Assembly: GCA_963811825.1 (NCBI GenBank)
Contig: CAWESS010000022.1
Coordinates: 62,001-126,000 of the forward strand
Length of the DNA stretch: 64,000 nucleotides
Source: Fodinibacter sp963811825
Lineage (GTDB): Bacteria; Actinomycetota; Actinomycetes; Actinomycetales; Dermatophilaceae
Direction: 5' to 3'
Below, one piece after another: positions 48,015 to 59,137 of this stretch. The first letter of the stretch is position 1. Each line of letters starts with the position of its first letter. The notes below the pieces were generated by a model that made no database searches, had not been told where the DNA came from, and saw only the letters and a program-made list of their open reading frames with translations. Position numbers and translations under genes: made by a program.

Positions 48015-48024
48015 TGTCAGGACA
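48015..48024. promoter_or_regulatory. IolR-like operator (site H)
   Basis: TGTCAGGACA flanked by aaa and aat, 20 bp upstream of the Gfo/Idh start and between it and a -10-like ctctaggg. Identical core to sites D and G. Confidence 0.65.
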
Positions 48025-48043
48025 AATGCTCTAGGGTGAGCGC

Positions 48044-49093
48044 ATGCCCCGACAGCTGCCGTCACCGCGCACCCCCGACTCCCTCGAGGCGCCGACCCTG
48101 CGCTGGGGGATCCTCGGCACCGGCTGGATCGCCGACCAGTTCGTCGCGTCGCTGCGTGCCAACACCCACCAGGTCGTCGCGGCCGTGGGGTCCCGCTCGT
48201 CGGAGTCGGCGCAGCGCACCGCCGCCCGCTGGGGGGTCGACACGGCGCACGGGTCGTACGAGGCCCTCGTGGCCGATCCGCAGGTCGACGTCGTCTACGT
48301 CGCGACCCCGCACAACTTCCACCTGCCGCACGCGCTCCTCGCCATCGCGGCCGGCAAGCACGTGCTCATCGAGAAGCCGGTCGGCCTCGACGCCGGCGAG
48401 GCCACGGCCATCGGGGAGGCCGCGGCCGCAGCCGGCGTCTTCTGCATGGAGGCCATGTGGACCCTCTTCCTGCCCAAGTTCGACGTCGCCCGACAGGTGC
48501 TCGAGCAGGGCTGGCTCGGCCCGGTGCGCTCGGTCCTGGCGGACATGGGGGAGTGGTTCGAGCAGGACCACCGGATCATGCGCGCCGACCTCGCCGGTGG
48601 CCCGCTGCTCGACCTCGGCACCTACCCGATCACGTTCGCCACCTGGGCGATCGGCGCCCCGGACCAGGTCGCCGCCGTCGCCACCCCGGCGCCGAACGGC
48701 ATCAACGGCCAGCTGTCCATCGCGCTCGCGACGGCCGCCGGCGCCACGGCCTCCCTGCAGTGCACGACGCTGGCCGACACCCCCGAGACGGCGTGCATCG
48801 CCGGCGCCGACGGGCGCCTGGACGTCGGCCGGGTCTTCTACCGGCCCGGCCCGCTGTCGGTCGTGCTGCGCGACGGCCAGGTGCTGCACTGGGACGAGCC
48901 CGCGGTCGCCCACGGTGCGCTGCACTTCGAGGCGGCCGAGGTCGCCCGCCGCATCACCGCCGGCGAGACCGGCTCACCGCTGCGCCCGTGGAGCGAGACG
49001 GTCGCGACCCTGCAGGTCATGGACCGCGTTCGGGATGCCGTGGGCCTGGACTTCGCCGAGGCCCGCGCCGCGCGCTCCTCCGCCTTGGGGTAG
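48044..49093 (+). CDS. Gfo/Idh/MocA family oxidoreductase, dihydrodiol-dehydrogenase-like
   Basis: 349 residues, clean frame. LRWGILGTGWIADQFVASLR, YVATPHNFHLPHALLAIAAG, HVLIEKPVGLDAGEATAIGE with the EKP Lys, CMEAMWTLFLPKFDVARQVL and ADLAGGPLLDLGTYPITFAT. The MEAMWT and LLDLGTYP motifs place it with the dimeric dihydrodiol/glucose-fructose-oxidoreductase-like subgroup rather than inositol dehydrogenases. Last member of the operator-linked region. Confidence 0.87.
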   Translation: MPRQLPSPRTPDSLEAPTLRWGILGTGWIADQFVASLRANTHQVVAAVGSRSSESAQRTAARWGVDTAHGSYEALVADPQVDVVYVATPHNFHLPHALLAIAAGKHVLIEKPVGLDAGEATAIGEAAAAAGVFCMEAMWTLFLPKFDVARQVLEQGWLGPVRSVLADMGEWFEQDHRIMRADLAGGPLLDLGTYPITFATWAIGAPDQVAAVATPAPNGINGQLSIALATAAGATASLQCTTLADTPETACIAGADGRLDVGRVFYRPGPLSVVLRDGQVLHWDEPAVAHGALHFEAAEVARRITAGETGSPLRPWSETVATLQVMDRVRDAVGLDFAEARAARSSALG

Positions 49094-49094
49094 G

Positions 49095-49514
49095 TCAGAG
49101 GTCGCGGGGGTCGATCCGGCGCAGGCCGGGGATGCCGTCGAAGCGCGATCATTGGTCACGATCTCGGTGAACCCCGCGAGTGAGAGCGCTGGCGGCGTGG
49201 AACGGCGTCGCGGCCGCGGATGGCGCTGATCTCCACGAGCTCGATGGCTCGGTGCCAGACCTCGAGGCGTGACGTCGTGCACGACGCAGGTTGTCGGCCG
49301 AGCTGCGCGTGCACTCGGCGATGCGCCGTCTCCGGTCGATGCGCCGCAGGCGGTGGTACAACGAACTCCTGGAGTACCTCGACGCTGGGTGTGCAGCCGC
49401 GAGCGCCGTGGTCGACCGACGTCGAGGACAGGCGTCGGCAGCGCCGCTGCGCTCGCTGGACTCACCGCCGAGCGCGTCAGCAGCAGGACGGTGCGTGTCG
49501 ATGAACAGGCTCAT
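49095..49514 (-). CDS. PIN domain toxin, VapC-like (frameshifted)
   Basis: Stitched from three frames: MSLFIDT (first acidic residue), PTPVLDVG, CTPSVEVLQEFVYHRLRRID with the conserved Glu, HRAIELVEISAIRGRDAV with the third acidic residue, FTEIVTNDRAFDGIPGLRRI and the end DPRDL. VapC toxins are endoribonucleases held in check by a cognate antitoxin. ATG 49514 overlaps the antitoxin stop. At least three single-base breaks, so activity cannot be judged. Confidence 0.7.
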
Positions 49515-49799
49515 GCCCTCGACCACGGCTTGCCGTCGTACTGGTCCTCGTCGATACTCGGCCTTGATCTCCTCCCGCGTCTCGGCGCGGGCCCGGATCG
49601 GGCGACCTGCCGTCATGTCGAGGAAGCGCTCCGGAGGCCGTCGCGCCAGCTCGGTGTCCGGCGGGTGCAGTGAGCGTCTGGATGGCATCGCGGATCACGG
49701 CGTTGGCGCTGCGTCCCGATCGCACGCGGCCTCGATGGCGACTGCTCGTACATGCTCCTCGGTCAGGAGGAGCTGCAGGCGGCGCTCGAGCATGGACAT
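49511..49799 (-). CDS. Ribbon-helix-helix antitoxin, VapB-like (frameshifted)
   Basis: Starts MSMLERRLQLLLTEEHVRAV, then NAVIRDAIQTL, the pattern of an RHH DNA-binding antitoxin. After breaks it continues RARAETREEIKAEY and DQYDGKPWSRA, a toxin-binding tail, with the stop overlapping the toxin ATG. Two direct copies of tgtgtatg stand just upstream of the start (minus strand) and may be the autoregulatory operator. Confidence 0.68.
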
Positions 49800-49830
49800 A
49801 CACACAGCATACACATGTCGGTACGCCAGT

Positions 49831-49874
49831 GGATGCCGTGGCGCGGCGACCACGGGTCGCGCGCCACGGCATCC
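49831..49874. terminator. Long palindrome between the TA pair and the desaturase gene
   Basis: Arms ggatgccgtggcgcg (from 49831) and cgcgccacggcatcc (to 49874) pair over about 15 bp and extend with one bulge (gcgacc/gggtcg). It lies downstream of the desaturase stop on the minus strand and in front of the antitoxin promoter, a position suited to transcription termination. Both arms end in the GGATGCC/GGCATCC word that is frequent throughout the window. Confidence 0.65.
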
Positions 49875-49898
49875 GAAATGGTCTGTGACCGCCAGGCC

Positions 49899-51219
49899 TC
49901 AGAAGCGGCCGAGCGACTTCTTCTTCCAGGCCTTCTTCAGCGACAGGCGCACGATGTCGCGGCGGCGACGACCCTCGACCTTGTTCGGCAGCGAGAGCTC
50001 GACGACCTTCCAGTACACCGAGGCCACCTGCTTGGGAAACGAGCCGGTGACGTAGGGCAGGTCGTGGCGCTCCATGAGGTCGCGGATCTGCGGTGCGATC
50101 TCGGCGTAGCGGTTGCTCGGCATGTCCGGGAAGAGGTGGTGCTCGATCTGGTGGCTGAGGTTGCCGCTCATCACGTGCATGGCCTTGGAGCCGCTGATGT
50201 TGCCCGAGCCGAGCATCTGGCGCAGGTACCACTCGCCGCGGGTCTCGCCGTCGATCGAGGTCTTCTCGAAGGTCGCGATGCCGGGCGGGAAGTGGCCGCA
50301 GATGATGATGGAGTTCGTCCACAGGTTGCGCACGAGGTTCGCGACCACGTTGGCGGTGAGGGTGGTGCGCGCCGAGCCGGTGAAGGTCGCGGCAGCCATG
50401 GCCGGGTGGACGACGTAGTCCTTGGTGGCCTGTCGCTTGATCTTCGCGAGGACCTCCTGGGCGTCGGCGCGGAACTTCGCCTTCTCCTCGTCGCTCATCC
50501 GGTTCTTCTTGGCGAGGTAGCCGCCGAGCTCGAGGTCGTAGGCCGCGATGGAGTACTCGAAGAGCAGCGCGTTGCCGACGTGCCAGATGGGCTGGAAGAG
50601 GAAGAACGGGCTCCACCGCTGGTCCTCGTCGACGCGCAGGATGCCGTAGCCGAGGTCGTTGTCGCGGCCGAGCACGTTGGTGAAGGTGTGGTGGATCTCG
50701 TTGTGGCTGTGCTTCCACTGGCTGCTCGGGGAGGCGTTGTCCCACTCCCAGGCCGTCGAGTGGATCTTGGGGTCACGCATCCAGTCCCACTGGCCGTGCA
50801 TGACGTTGTGGCCGATCTCCATGTTCTCGAGGATCTTCGCGACCGAGAGGCCGGCGGTGCCGATCCACCAGGCGGGGCGGAAACCCTTGACCTTGACGCC
50901 GGAGAACAGCAGGACGGCGCGGCTGCCGACCTCGAGGTAGCGCTGGGTCTTGATGACCTTGCGGATGTAGGCGGCGTCGCGCTCACCGCGGCTGTCCATG
51001 ACCTCCTTGCGGAGGGCATCGAGCTCGACGCCGATGCCCTCGATCTGCTCGGGGGTCAGGTGCGCGGCGGGGTTGGGTCGGCCGGACTTCTTCAGGGCCG
51101 GGCGCTGCGGTCGCGGGGTCAGGCTCGTCACCGACAGGCGCGGGTTGATGCCCTGCGGCTTGGTCGACGCGTGGGCGGGGATGGTCTGAGGCGCTGGTGC
51201 GCTCGGGGGCGAGGGTCAT
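49899..51219 (-). CDS. Membrane fatty acid desaturase (frameshift near the 5' end)
   Basis: Di-iron acyl desaturase of the integral membrane type with three histidine boxes: IGHNVMHGQWDWM, KHSHNEIHHTFTN and LSHQIEHHLFPDMPSNRYAE. Hydrophobic segments flank them. The product reads clean from GTG 51131, but MTLAPERTSAS starting at ATG 51219, with aagga upstream, joins the same protein (TIPAHASTKPQGINPRL) if one base is removed near 51189; that start is preferred. It forms an operon with the ferredoxin reductase upstream, like the mycobacterial DesA3 pair. Confidence 0.9.
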
Positions 51220-51303
51220 GAGGGGTGGTCCTTCCGGTTCTCGCGGGCGGGCGGTTGGTTCAGGTGTCCAGACGTCGACCGATAGGTCATTCAGGAGGCG
51301 GGT

Positions 51304-52464
51304 CTAGAGCTCGATGTCGCAGGAGCCGGCGACGGCGTTGACGCAGGTCTGTACGGGCAGCTCGTCGCCGGGCTCGACGACGGTGATGTCACCGGTGCGC
51401 AGGTCGCGGATCGCGCCCTGACGCATGGTGACCACGCAGCCGAAGCAGATGCCCATGCGGCATCCGCTCGGCATGAGGACGCCGGCCTCTTCGCCGGCGT
51501 CGAGGATCGGGGTGCTGCCATCGGCGTCGACGGTGACGTCGCTGGTGAGGAAGGTGATCTCGCCACCCTCCCCGGGCTCGATGATCGTGGGGCGGAACCG
51601 CTCGGTGTGCAGGCGGTCGGCGACGCCGGCTCCCGCCCAGTGGGCCTCGGCTGCGTCGAGGAGGCCGGTGGGGCCGCAGGTCCACGTCTCGCGCTCGCGC
51701 CAGTCGGGGACGAGGGTGTCGAGGCGCTCGAGGTCGAGCATGCCGTGCTCGTCGTCGAGGTTGAGGGAGAGCGCGAGGCGCCCGCTCCCGGCATACGAGC
51801 GCAGTTCGTCGGCGAACAGCACGTCGGATGCCGTGGGCGCACAGTGCACGTGGGCGGCGTCGGCGAGCTCGCCGAGGTGGTTGCGCAGCATCCCCATGAC
51901 GGGGGTCAGGCCGCTGCCGGCGGTGAGGAAGAGGACCTTGGCCGGTGCCGGGCTCGGCAGGGTGAAGTCTCCGGTCGCCTGGTCGAGCATGACCAGGGTG
52001 CCGGGGCGCGCCTCGCGCACGAGGTGGCTGGAGACCTTGCCGCTCGGGATCGCCTTGGTCGTGATCGCGATGCACCCCGCCGGGATGCCGGCCGCGGGCG
52101 TGCCGTCGGCGCGGTGGGTGAGGCTGTAGGCGCGCCAGTGGCGCACGCCGTCGATGTCGATGCCGATGCGGATGTACTGCCCGGGCACGTGGCCGAGCCA
52201 GCCGCGGCCGGGACGGATGACGACCGTCACGGCATCCGCGGTCTCGGGGCGGACCTCGATGATGCGGCCGCGCAGGTCGGCGCCGGAGCGCAGCGGGTCG
52301 ATGAGGTCGAGGTAGTCGCTCGGCACGAGCGGGCTGGCCAGGGCCTCGGCCACGCGGCGGGCGCCGCGCACGACTCCGCCCAGCGGTCCGGGGGCGTGGG
52401 CACCGAGGCGGGCGCGCGGCATCCCGGCTGGCGTGGCCGGTCGGTCGACGGTGGGTGCACTCAT
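51304..52464 (-). CDS. Ferredoxin reductase with C-terminal [2Fe-2S] domain, desaturase electron donor
   Basis: 386 residues, clean. FAD-binding domain with HVPGQYIRIGIDIDG and WRAYSLTH, NAD(P) domain with LFLTAGSGLTPVMGMLRNHL and TWTCGPTGLLDAAEAHW, and a plant-type ferredoxin domain whose cysteines are in SGCRMGICFGCV and VQTCVNA. It would pass electrons from NAD(P)H to the adjacent desaturase. The ATG at 52464 has no Shine-Dalgarno; tandem operator repeats run up to the start codon, so a leaderless transcript is possible. Confidence 0.92.
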   Translation of the reverse strand: MSAPTVDRPATPAGMPRARLGAHAPGPLGGVVRGARRVAEALASPLVPSDYLDLIDPLRSGADLRGRIIEVRPETADAVTVVIRPGRGWLGHVPGQYIRIGIDIDGVRHWRAYSLTHRADGTPAAGIPAGCIAITTKAIPSGKVSSHLVREARPGTLVMLDQATGDFTLPSPAPAKVLFLTAGSGLTPVMGMLRNHLGELADAAHVHCAPTASDVLFADELRSYAGSGRLALSLNLDDEHGMLDLERLDTLVPDWRERETWTCGPTGLLDAAEAHWAGAGVADRLHTERFRPTIIEPGEGGEITFLTSDVTVDADGSTPILDAGEEAGVLMPSGCRMGICFGCVVTMRQGAIRDLRTGDITVVEPGDELPVQTCVNAVAGSCDIEL

Positions 52465-52507
52465 TACGCAAGCGTAACCTACGCGAACGTAACCTACGAA
52501 ACCGTAA
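52465..52507. promoter_or_regulatory. Three tandem palindromic operators TACG-N4-CGTAA, 15-bp period
   Basis: TACG begins at 52465, 52480 and 52495, each followed after 4 nt by CGTAA (52473, 52488, 52503). The first unit extends to ttacgc-aa-gcgtaa. The exact 15-bp spacing and position at the start of the reductase/desaturase operon suggest cooperative binding of a TetR-type lipid regulator; the regulator itself is not in the window. Confidence 0.8.
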
Positions 52508-52530
52508 CCCCACGTGTTCGGCCGGCAGCG

Positions 52531-52600
52531 ACTTCCCTCCCATGGGGACTCAGGTTCACAAGGGAAGTGCCTGCGAACCTGGCTCCCTCATGGGCGGGAA
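52531..52600. repeat. Nested imperfect palindrome in an intergenic region
   Basis: Within 181 bp of non-coding DNA, acttccct (52531-52538) pairs with agggaagt (52561-52568), caggttc (52551-52557) with gaacctg (52575-52581), and acttccctcccatg imperfectly with catgggcgggaaag. It lies between the reductase promoter and the end of the ABC ATPase gene and may act as a terminator for the latter. Confidence 0.5.
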
Positions 52601-52645
52601 AGCCGGGATGCCGGGTCGTCGGGGACCCCGCGTCGGCATCGTCGG

Positions 52646-54285
<1,640 letters not shown>

Positions 54286-54286
<1 letters not shown>

Positions 54287-55287
54287 CACTGGTCTCCCTT
54301 GACGTATGGCTGTCCGACGGCCCCCGGCGCCCTGACCCGCCCGGCCGCGATGGCCAGCACGATGATCGTCACGACGAAGGGCAGCGTGCCCGTGAGCTGC
54401 GGCGGGACGTCGATGCTGCCGCTCGCCTGCAGCTGTGAGGCGACCGCGTTGACGAACCCGAAGAAGATCGCCATGACGAAGGCCCGCAGCGGACGCCAGG
54501 CGCCCATGATCATGATCGCGAGTGCGAGGAAGCCTCGTCCGGCCACCATGTTGCGTTCGAAGGAGGACGACGCGTCCATCGACAGGTAGACCCCGGCGCA
54601 GCCGGCGAGCGTCCCGGCGAGCGTGACGTTGATGAGGCGCAGCCGCTCGACGCTGATGCCCGCGGTGTCAGCGGCCGAGGGGTACTCGCCGACGGCGCGG
54701 GTGCGCAGGCCCCACCGGGTGTGGAAGAGGCCGAAGTGCACCGCGAGCGCGGCGACGATCGCGAGCGTGGCGAAGATGCTCGTGCCGGCGAAGAACACCT
54801 CGCCGATGAGCGGGATCCTGGACAGGATCGGGATGTCGAAGCTCGGCATCAGGCCGGGCAGCAGCTGGCCCGGCTGGTAGTAGAACGAGGTGATGCCGGT
54901 GGCGATGATGTTGAGCACGACACCCGCGATGATCTGGTCCATCCGCCACTTCACGGTCGTCCAGGCGAGGAACCCACCGAGGATGAGGCCGCTGCCGATG
55001 CCGGCGAGCACGCCGACGAGCAGTGACCCGCTGTAGGCCGCGGCGAAGAAGCCCGCGAAGGCCGCGACGAGCATCTGGCCCTCGATGCCGATGTTGACCA
55101 CACCGGACCGTTCACCGATGACCCCGACGAGGGCCGCGAGCACGAGCGGGATGGCGTAGCCCCACGCCGACACGTACATGCTCGGGGCGATGTCGTTCTT
55201 GAGGTAGTAGAACAAGTAGGCCGCGACGAGCACGGCCAGGGTCACGAACAGCATCGTGCGGTTCTTGGCGATCCATTCGGTCGTCAC
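54286..55287 (-). CDS. Nucleoside-type ABC transporter permease
   Basis: 333 residues, clean, with about nine hydrophobic segments. Family motifs: AIPLVLAALVGVIGERSGVV, NIGIEGQMLVAAFAGF, DQIIAGVVLNIIATGITSF, LRTRAVGEYPSAADTAGISV and GRGFLALAIMIMGAWRPL. GTG 55287 lies 2 bp after the stop of the other permease. It is the NupQ-like partner of a heterodimeric channel. Confidence 0.88.
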
Positions 55288-55288
55288 G

Positions 55289-56453
55289 TCAGTTCCCCCA
55301 GCTCGTCGAGGCGGCGGTGACCTTGTCGGCACGGCTGCGGAAGATCCACTTGCCGAGCACCGGGATGGACACCAAGAGCAGGATCATCGCGAGGAGCAGG
55401 TCGACCACCTCGGGGGCGATGCCGGTCGCGAACTGCAGCCCGGGGGCCCCGGTGCGCAGCACCCCGACGAGGAACGCCGCGGGGATCGTCGCGAGCGGGT
55501 TGGCCCGGGCGAGCAGCGCGATGGTGATGCCGTCGAACCCGAGCGTGCCGCCGATGGCCGGCTCGAAGCGGTGCAGCGTGCCCTGCGCCTCGAGGGCGCC
55601 TGCGAGACCGGCGAGGCCACCACCGAGGACCATCGACAGGGCGATGATCCGGTTGATCGTAGATGCCGGCGTAGCGCGCGGCGTGCTTGTTGGCACCGAC
55701 GGTGTTGAGCTGGAAGCCCAAGGTGGTGCGCGACAGCATCCACCAGCACGCGATCGCCAGCGCGAGCGGCGATGACGAAGCCGATCGGGATGCTCGGCGA
55801 CCGCACCGACCCGCGCCTCCTCCGGGATCAGCTCGGTCTGCGGGATGCCGCTCGTCTTGGACGACTCGGCCTGCAGGGGCCCGGTGACGAGCCACCAGGT
55901 GACGCCCGCGGCGATGTAGTTGAGCATGATCGTCGTGATGACCTCGTGGACTCCACGGGTGGCCTTCAGGACACCGGCGATCCAGCCGATGAACGCACCG
56001 GCGACGATGCCGGCCACCATGCCGAGCACCGCACCGAGGAAGCCGAAGCCCGCCGGCGGCGTAGCCGACCCACGCGCCGAACATCGCGCCGAAGATCAGC
56101 TGGCCCTGGCCGCCGATGTTGAACAGGCCCACGCGCAGCGGATGCACGACGGCGAGGCCGGTGAGGACGAGCGGCGCCGTCTTCTGCAGCGTCCGGGTCA
56201 GGCCGCCCGTCGACGAAGAGCGCCTGCTCGGATCAGGGTCTCGTAGGCGTAGAGGGGGGCCACGCCCTGCATCCGGATCAGGGCCGCGCCGACGAGCCAG
56301 CGCGATGACGAGCGCGACGACGATCACGACCCCGCTCTGGTGCGTCAGCAGGTAGGCCAGGGGCTGGCAGCCGGGTCGCTGCTCGTCCGGAGGACGCCCC
56401 GCTCGGCGGCGGTGGGGCGGCGGCCGCTCGGCCACCGTGGGTGTCTCGCTCAT
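55289..56453 (-). pseudogene. Nucleoside-type ABC transporter permease (several frameshifts)
   Basis: Stitched product: MSETPTVAERPPP, YLLTHQSGVVIVVALVIAL, TAPLVLTGLAV, GLFNIGGQGQLIFGAMFGAW, MVAGIVAGAFIGWIAGVLKA, HEVITTIMLNYIAAGVTWWL, then IALSMVLGGGLAGLAGALEA and FDGITIALLARANPLATIPA to the stop. These are the motifs of the NupP-like permease. At least six breaks, mostly between 55650 and 56300. It is co-transcribed with the permease and ATPase genes downstream. Confidence 0.78.
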
Positions 56454-56543
56454 ACGACTCCAATGTCGGTGGGTGCCCACAGTGTGGCGTGTCGCGGCCC
56501 CGGGGCAAAGGGTGACGCGGGCGTCGGTGGTGCACTGCCGACG

Positions 56544-56584
56544 CACCGGGGGCGGGCACCCGTGGTGGGTGCCCGCCCCCGGTG
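56544..56584 (-). terminator. Strong hairpin between the binding-protein and permease genes
   Basis: An 18-bp perfect stem (56544-56561 with 56567-56584) and a 5-nt loop gtggt follow the binding-protein stop by 16 bp. Such partial terminators are common after the receptor gene of ABC operons and let the receptor be made in excess. Confidence 0.8.
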
Positions 56585-56599
56585 ACGAGGTGGCTTGGG

Positions 56600-57725
56600 T
56601 CAGGCGTGTAGCGCGGACCCGAGGTCACATCGGTCAGAGGGTCGACGCCGGTCTGCAGCGTGCCGGCCTCCATCTGCTTGACGACCTCGTCGACCTTGGC
56701 CTTGACGTCGGCCGGGACGACCGAGTCGAAGTCGTGGAACGGCGCGAGGCCGGCCTTGCCGAGGGTCTGCAGCTCGGTGAAGTCGCCGGCCTTGGCCTTG
56801 ACGGCGATGTCGGTGACGCCCTCGCTGATGAGCTTCATCGCGGAGGTGACCAGGCACGGCTGCGCGGCCGGGACGGTGTCCCACTGGTCGGTGTCGACAC
56901 CGATGCAGAACTTGTCGGTGCCTGCGCCGGAGGCCTTGGCGACCTCCTGCAGGGCGCCGTTGCCGGTGTTGCCACCGGCGCCGAAGATGATGTCCGCACC
57001 CTGGGCGAGCTGCTTCTTGGCCTCGCCGGCACCCCACACGGGGTCGTTGAACGCGTTGTCCGCGGCGGGGTGGTAGACGGTCGTGACCGAGACGGCCGGG
57101 TTGGCGGCCTTGGCGCCCGCCTCGAAGCCCTTGGCGAACTTCTCCACCGGCGGGATCTTGAGGCCGAGGACCTGGCCGAGCTTGTTGGTCTTGGTCATCA
57201 GGCCCGCGAGGTAGCCGGCGCCGTAGCCAGCCTGGTCCTCGGGGAAGATCAGGCCGGTGACGTTCTTCGCCGTGACTGCCTTGGGGTCGTAGCCCTGGTC
57301 GACGCCGATGAAGCGGGTGGTCGGGGTGGCCTTGGCAGCGGCGACGGTCGCGTCGGTCATCAGGAAGCCGACCGTGACGATCGATGTCGTACTTCTTGTT
57401 GGTGAACTGAGCCATGTTCGCGGCGTAGTCCTTGGCGTCCTGGGTCTCGACGTACTTGTAGAAGCCGTTGACCTTCTCGGCCGCAGCCATGGCGCCCTCG
57501 TGGGCGGACTGGTTGAACGACTTGTCGTCGACCTTGCCGGTGTCGGTGACGAGGCCGATGCAGAAGACGGCCACGTCGGCGCAGTTGGAGTCGTCGGTGG
57601 GGCGCTCCTGCCGCAGTCGAGCCGGTGGCGGCGGGCGTGTCGGAGTTGCCGGTGCTGCCGCCGCAGCCCGCGAGGGCGAGGGCGAGGGCCGCAGGCACCA
57701 CGACCAGGTAACGCGTGGACTTCAT
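56600..57725 (-). CDS. BMP family nucleoside-binding lipoprotein (frameshifts)
   Basis: Lipoprotein signal MKSTRYLVVVPAALALALAG followed by CGGS. Stitched mature part: VFCIGLVTDTGKVDDKSFNQ, AHEGAMAAAEKVNGFYKYV, VTVGFLMTDATVAAAKATP, FIGVDQGYDP, GLIFPEDQAGYGAGYLAGLM, IIFGAGGNTGNGALQEVAKA and FCIGVDTDQWDTVP. These are Bmp/Med motifs of purine nucleoside receptors. Breaks near 57600 and 57385, and one near the end (stop 56600). ATG 57725 has aggag 6 nt upstream. Confidence 0.8.
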
Positions 57726-57832
57726 GAAAGTTCTCCTTGGAGATGGGGTCAGACACGTAAGGCTATGTCGTCGGTCGCCCCTGACGGGCAGACCTTTGAG
57801 TGTCGTTGCCCGGTTGTTACCTCGCCAGAGGG

Positions 57833-57846
57833 TGTCGTTGACGACA
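57833..57846. promoter_or_regulatory. Possible operator TGTCGT-TG-ACGACA upstream of the binding-protein gene
   Basis: A 6-bp palindrome with a 2-nt centre, in the 145 bp between the binding-protein start and the SDR stop. A partial copy tgtcgttg stands about 32 bp nearer the gene. A regulator cannot be named. Confidence 0.4.
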
Positions 57847-57870
57847 TCGGGACCGGGCGGTTGGCAGGTG

Positions 57871-58623
57871 TCACCAACCCGGGGCAGCCGACCACCCGGC
57901 ATCCACGGTGATGGTGGTGCCCGTGATGCCTGATGCGACGGGTGAGGCGAGGAACGCCACCGTCGCCGCCACCTCGGATGCCGTCACCGGGCGGCCGAGC
58001 GCGCTGGCCCGACGCCAGCGCTCGACACCCTCGGGCCAGCCCTGCGCCAGACCGTCGGAGTCGATGAGCCCGGGTGCGACCCCCACCACGCGGATGCCGT
58101 GGCCTCCCAGCTCGGATGCCGCGGCGGCGGTGAGGTGGGCCAGCGCCGCCTTCGCGACGCCGTAGGGCGTGTGGGCGGGCGCGGGTCGCAGGCCCTCGAT
58201 CGAGCCGATGACGACGATGACCCCGCCGGGGGAGAGCCGGGCCGCGGCCCGGTGGAGCAGTGCGGTCGTGGGCCGCAGGCCGCCCCGGTGGTAGTGGTCC
58301 CAGGCGGCGGTGTCGAGGTCGGCCCATGCGACGACGTGCTGCGGGAAGGCGTTGAGCACGACGACGTCGGGGGCACCGACCGCCGTCGTGCAGGCGTCGA
58401 GGAGGTCGTCGCACGCCCGGTCGAGGTCGGCCGCGTCGTCGATCGCGAGGTCGGCGTGCAGGGCGGCCGCTTGGCGACCCACCGCCTCGACGTCGGTGAC
58501 AGCGGCGGCGGCGCCCACGGCATCCGAGCGGTAGTGGACGCCGACGTCGTGACCCGACCGGGCCAGCTCGACGGCGATGACGCGACCCAGCCCACCGCTG
58601 GCGCCGGTGACGAGCGCCGTCAT
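57871..58623 (-). CDS. SDR family oxidoreductase
   Basis: 250 residues, clean. ALVTGASGGLGRVIAVELAR, VVVLNAFPQHV in place of the usual NNAG, GVIVVIGSIEGLRPAPAHTP with the Ser, and YGVAKAALAHL with Tyr/Lys. The C-terminus ITGTTITVDAGWSAAPGW is classical. The LNAF deviation at the NNAG position is notable but does not remove the Ser-Tyr-Lys set. ATG 58623 overlaps the cupin stop. Substrate unknown. Confidence 0.85.
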   Translation of the reverse strand: MTALVTGASGGLGRVIAVELARSGHDVGVHYRSDAVGAAAAVTDVEAVGRQAAALHADLAIDDAADLDRACDDLLDACTTAVGAPDVVVLNAFPQHVVAWADLDTAAWDHYHRGGLRPTTALLHRAAARLSPGGVIVVIGSIEGLRPAPAHTPYGVAKAALAHLTAAAASELGGHGIRVVGVAPGLIDSDGLAQGWPEGVERWRRASALGRPVTASEVAATVAFLASPVASGITGTTITVDAGWSAAPGW

Positions 58624-59104
58624 CGCATCCGTCCGACCGGCTGCTCGCGGGTGAGCGCGGTGATCTCGGCGGCGTGGTCGGGGTGTTCGGCGGTGAGGGC
58701 GTCGCGCGCGCCGAGCTCGAAGTGCTCGGGCTCGAACGCCGGTGCGCACCAGCAGGAGAACAGGGTCCAGGCGCCGTGCGTCGAGGCGCCCATCCAGGAG
58801 CCCCGGGGGACGAGGGCCTGGGGTGAGTCGGGGCCGAGGGTGGTCGTGTCGCCGGTGCCGTCGGGGTGCAGGCGCAGCAGGGTGGCGGGGGCGCCGGCGA
58901 GCCACTGCCAGCCCTCGTCGATGGTGAGGCGGTGCATCGCCGAGAAGCCGTCGGGTCGGTCGGTGAGCAGGGCGGTGATGCCGTTCAGGCCGATGGCGCG
59001 CGGGCCGGGGGCGAACCAGGCACCCTCCTCGGGGATGGGCAGCATGCCGAGGCGGGCGATGACCTCGTCCGCGCTCTCCGTGGCTGCGGGAAGGCGCTGG
59101 TCAT
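58620..59104 (-). CDS. Cupin family protein, DUF985-like (frameshift near the start)
   Basis: About 160 residues: ADEVIARLGMLPIPEEGAWF, ITALLTDRPDGFSAMHRLTI, DEGWQWLAGAPATLLRLHPD, VPRGSWMGASTHGAWTLFSC and FEPEHFELGARDALTAEHPD. This matches the DUF985 cupins, a small family of uncertain enzymatic role. ATG 59104 (MTSAF) is in another frame from the body, so one base is probably extra near 59090; otherwise translation would start inside at LGM. Confidence 0.72.
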
Positions 59105-59137
59105 GTGAGCCGCCCTGCGGCCCGCGGGGTTTGCGGG

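Noticed and set aside
52465..52507. Short CRISPR-like or iteron array
   Set aside because: Units are 15 bp with no unique spacers, no cas or rep genes nearby; position at a promoter fits operators.
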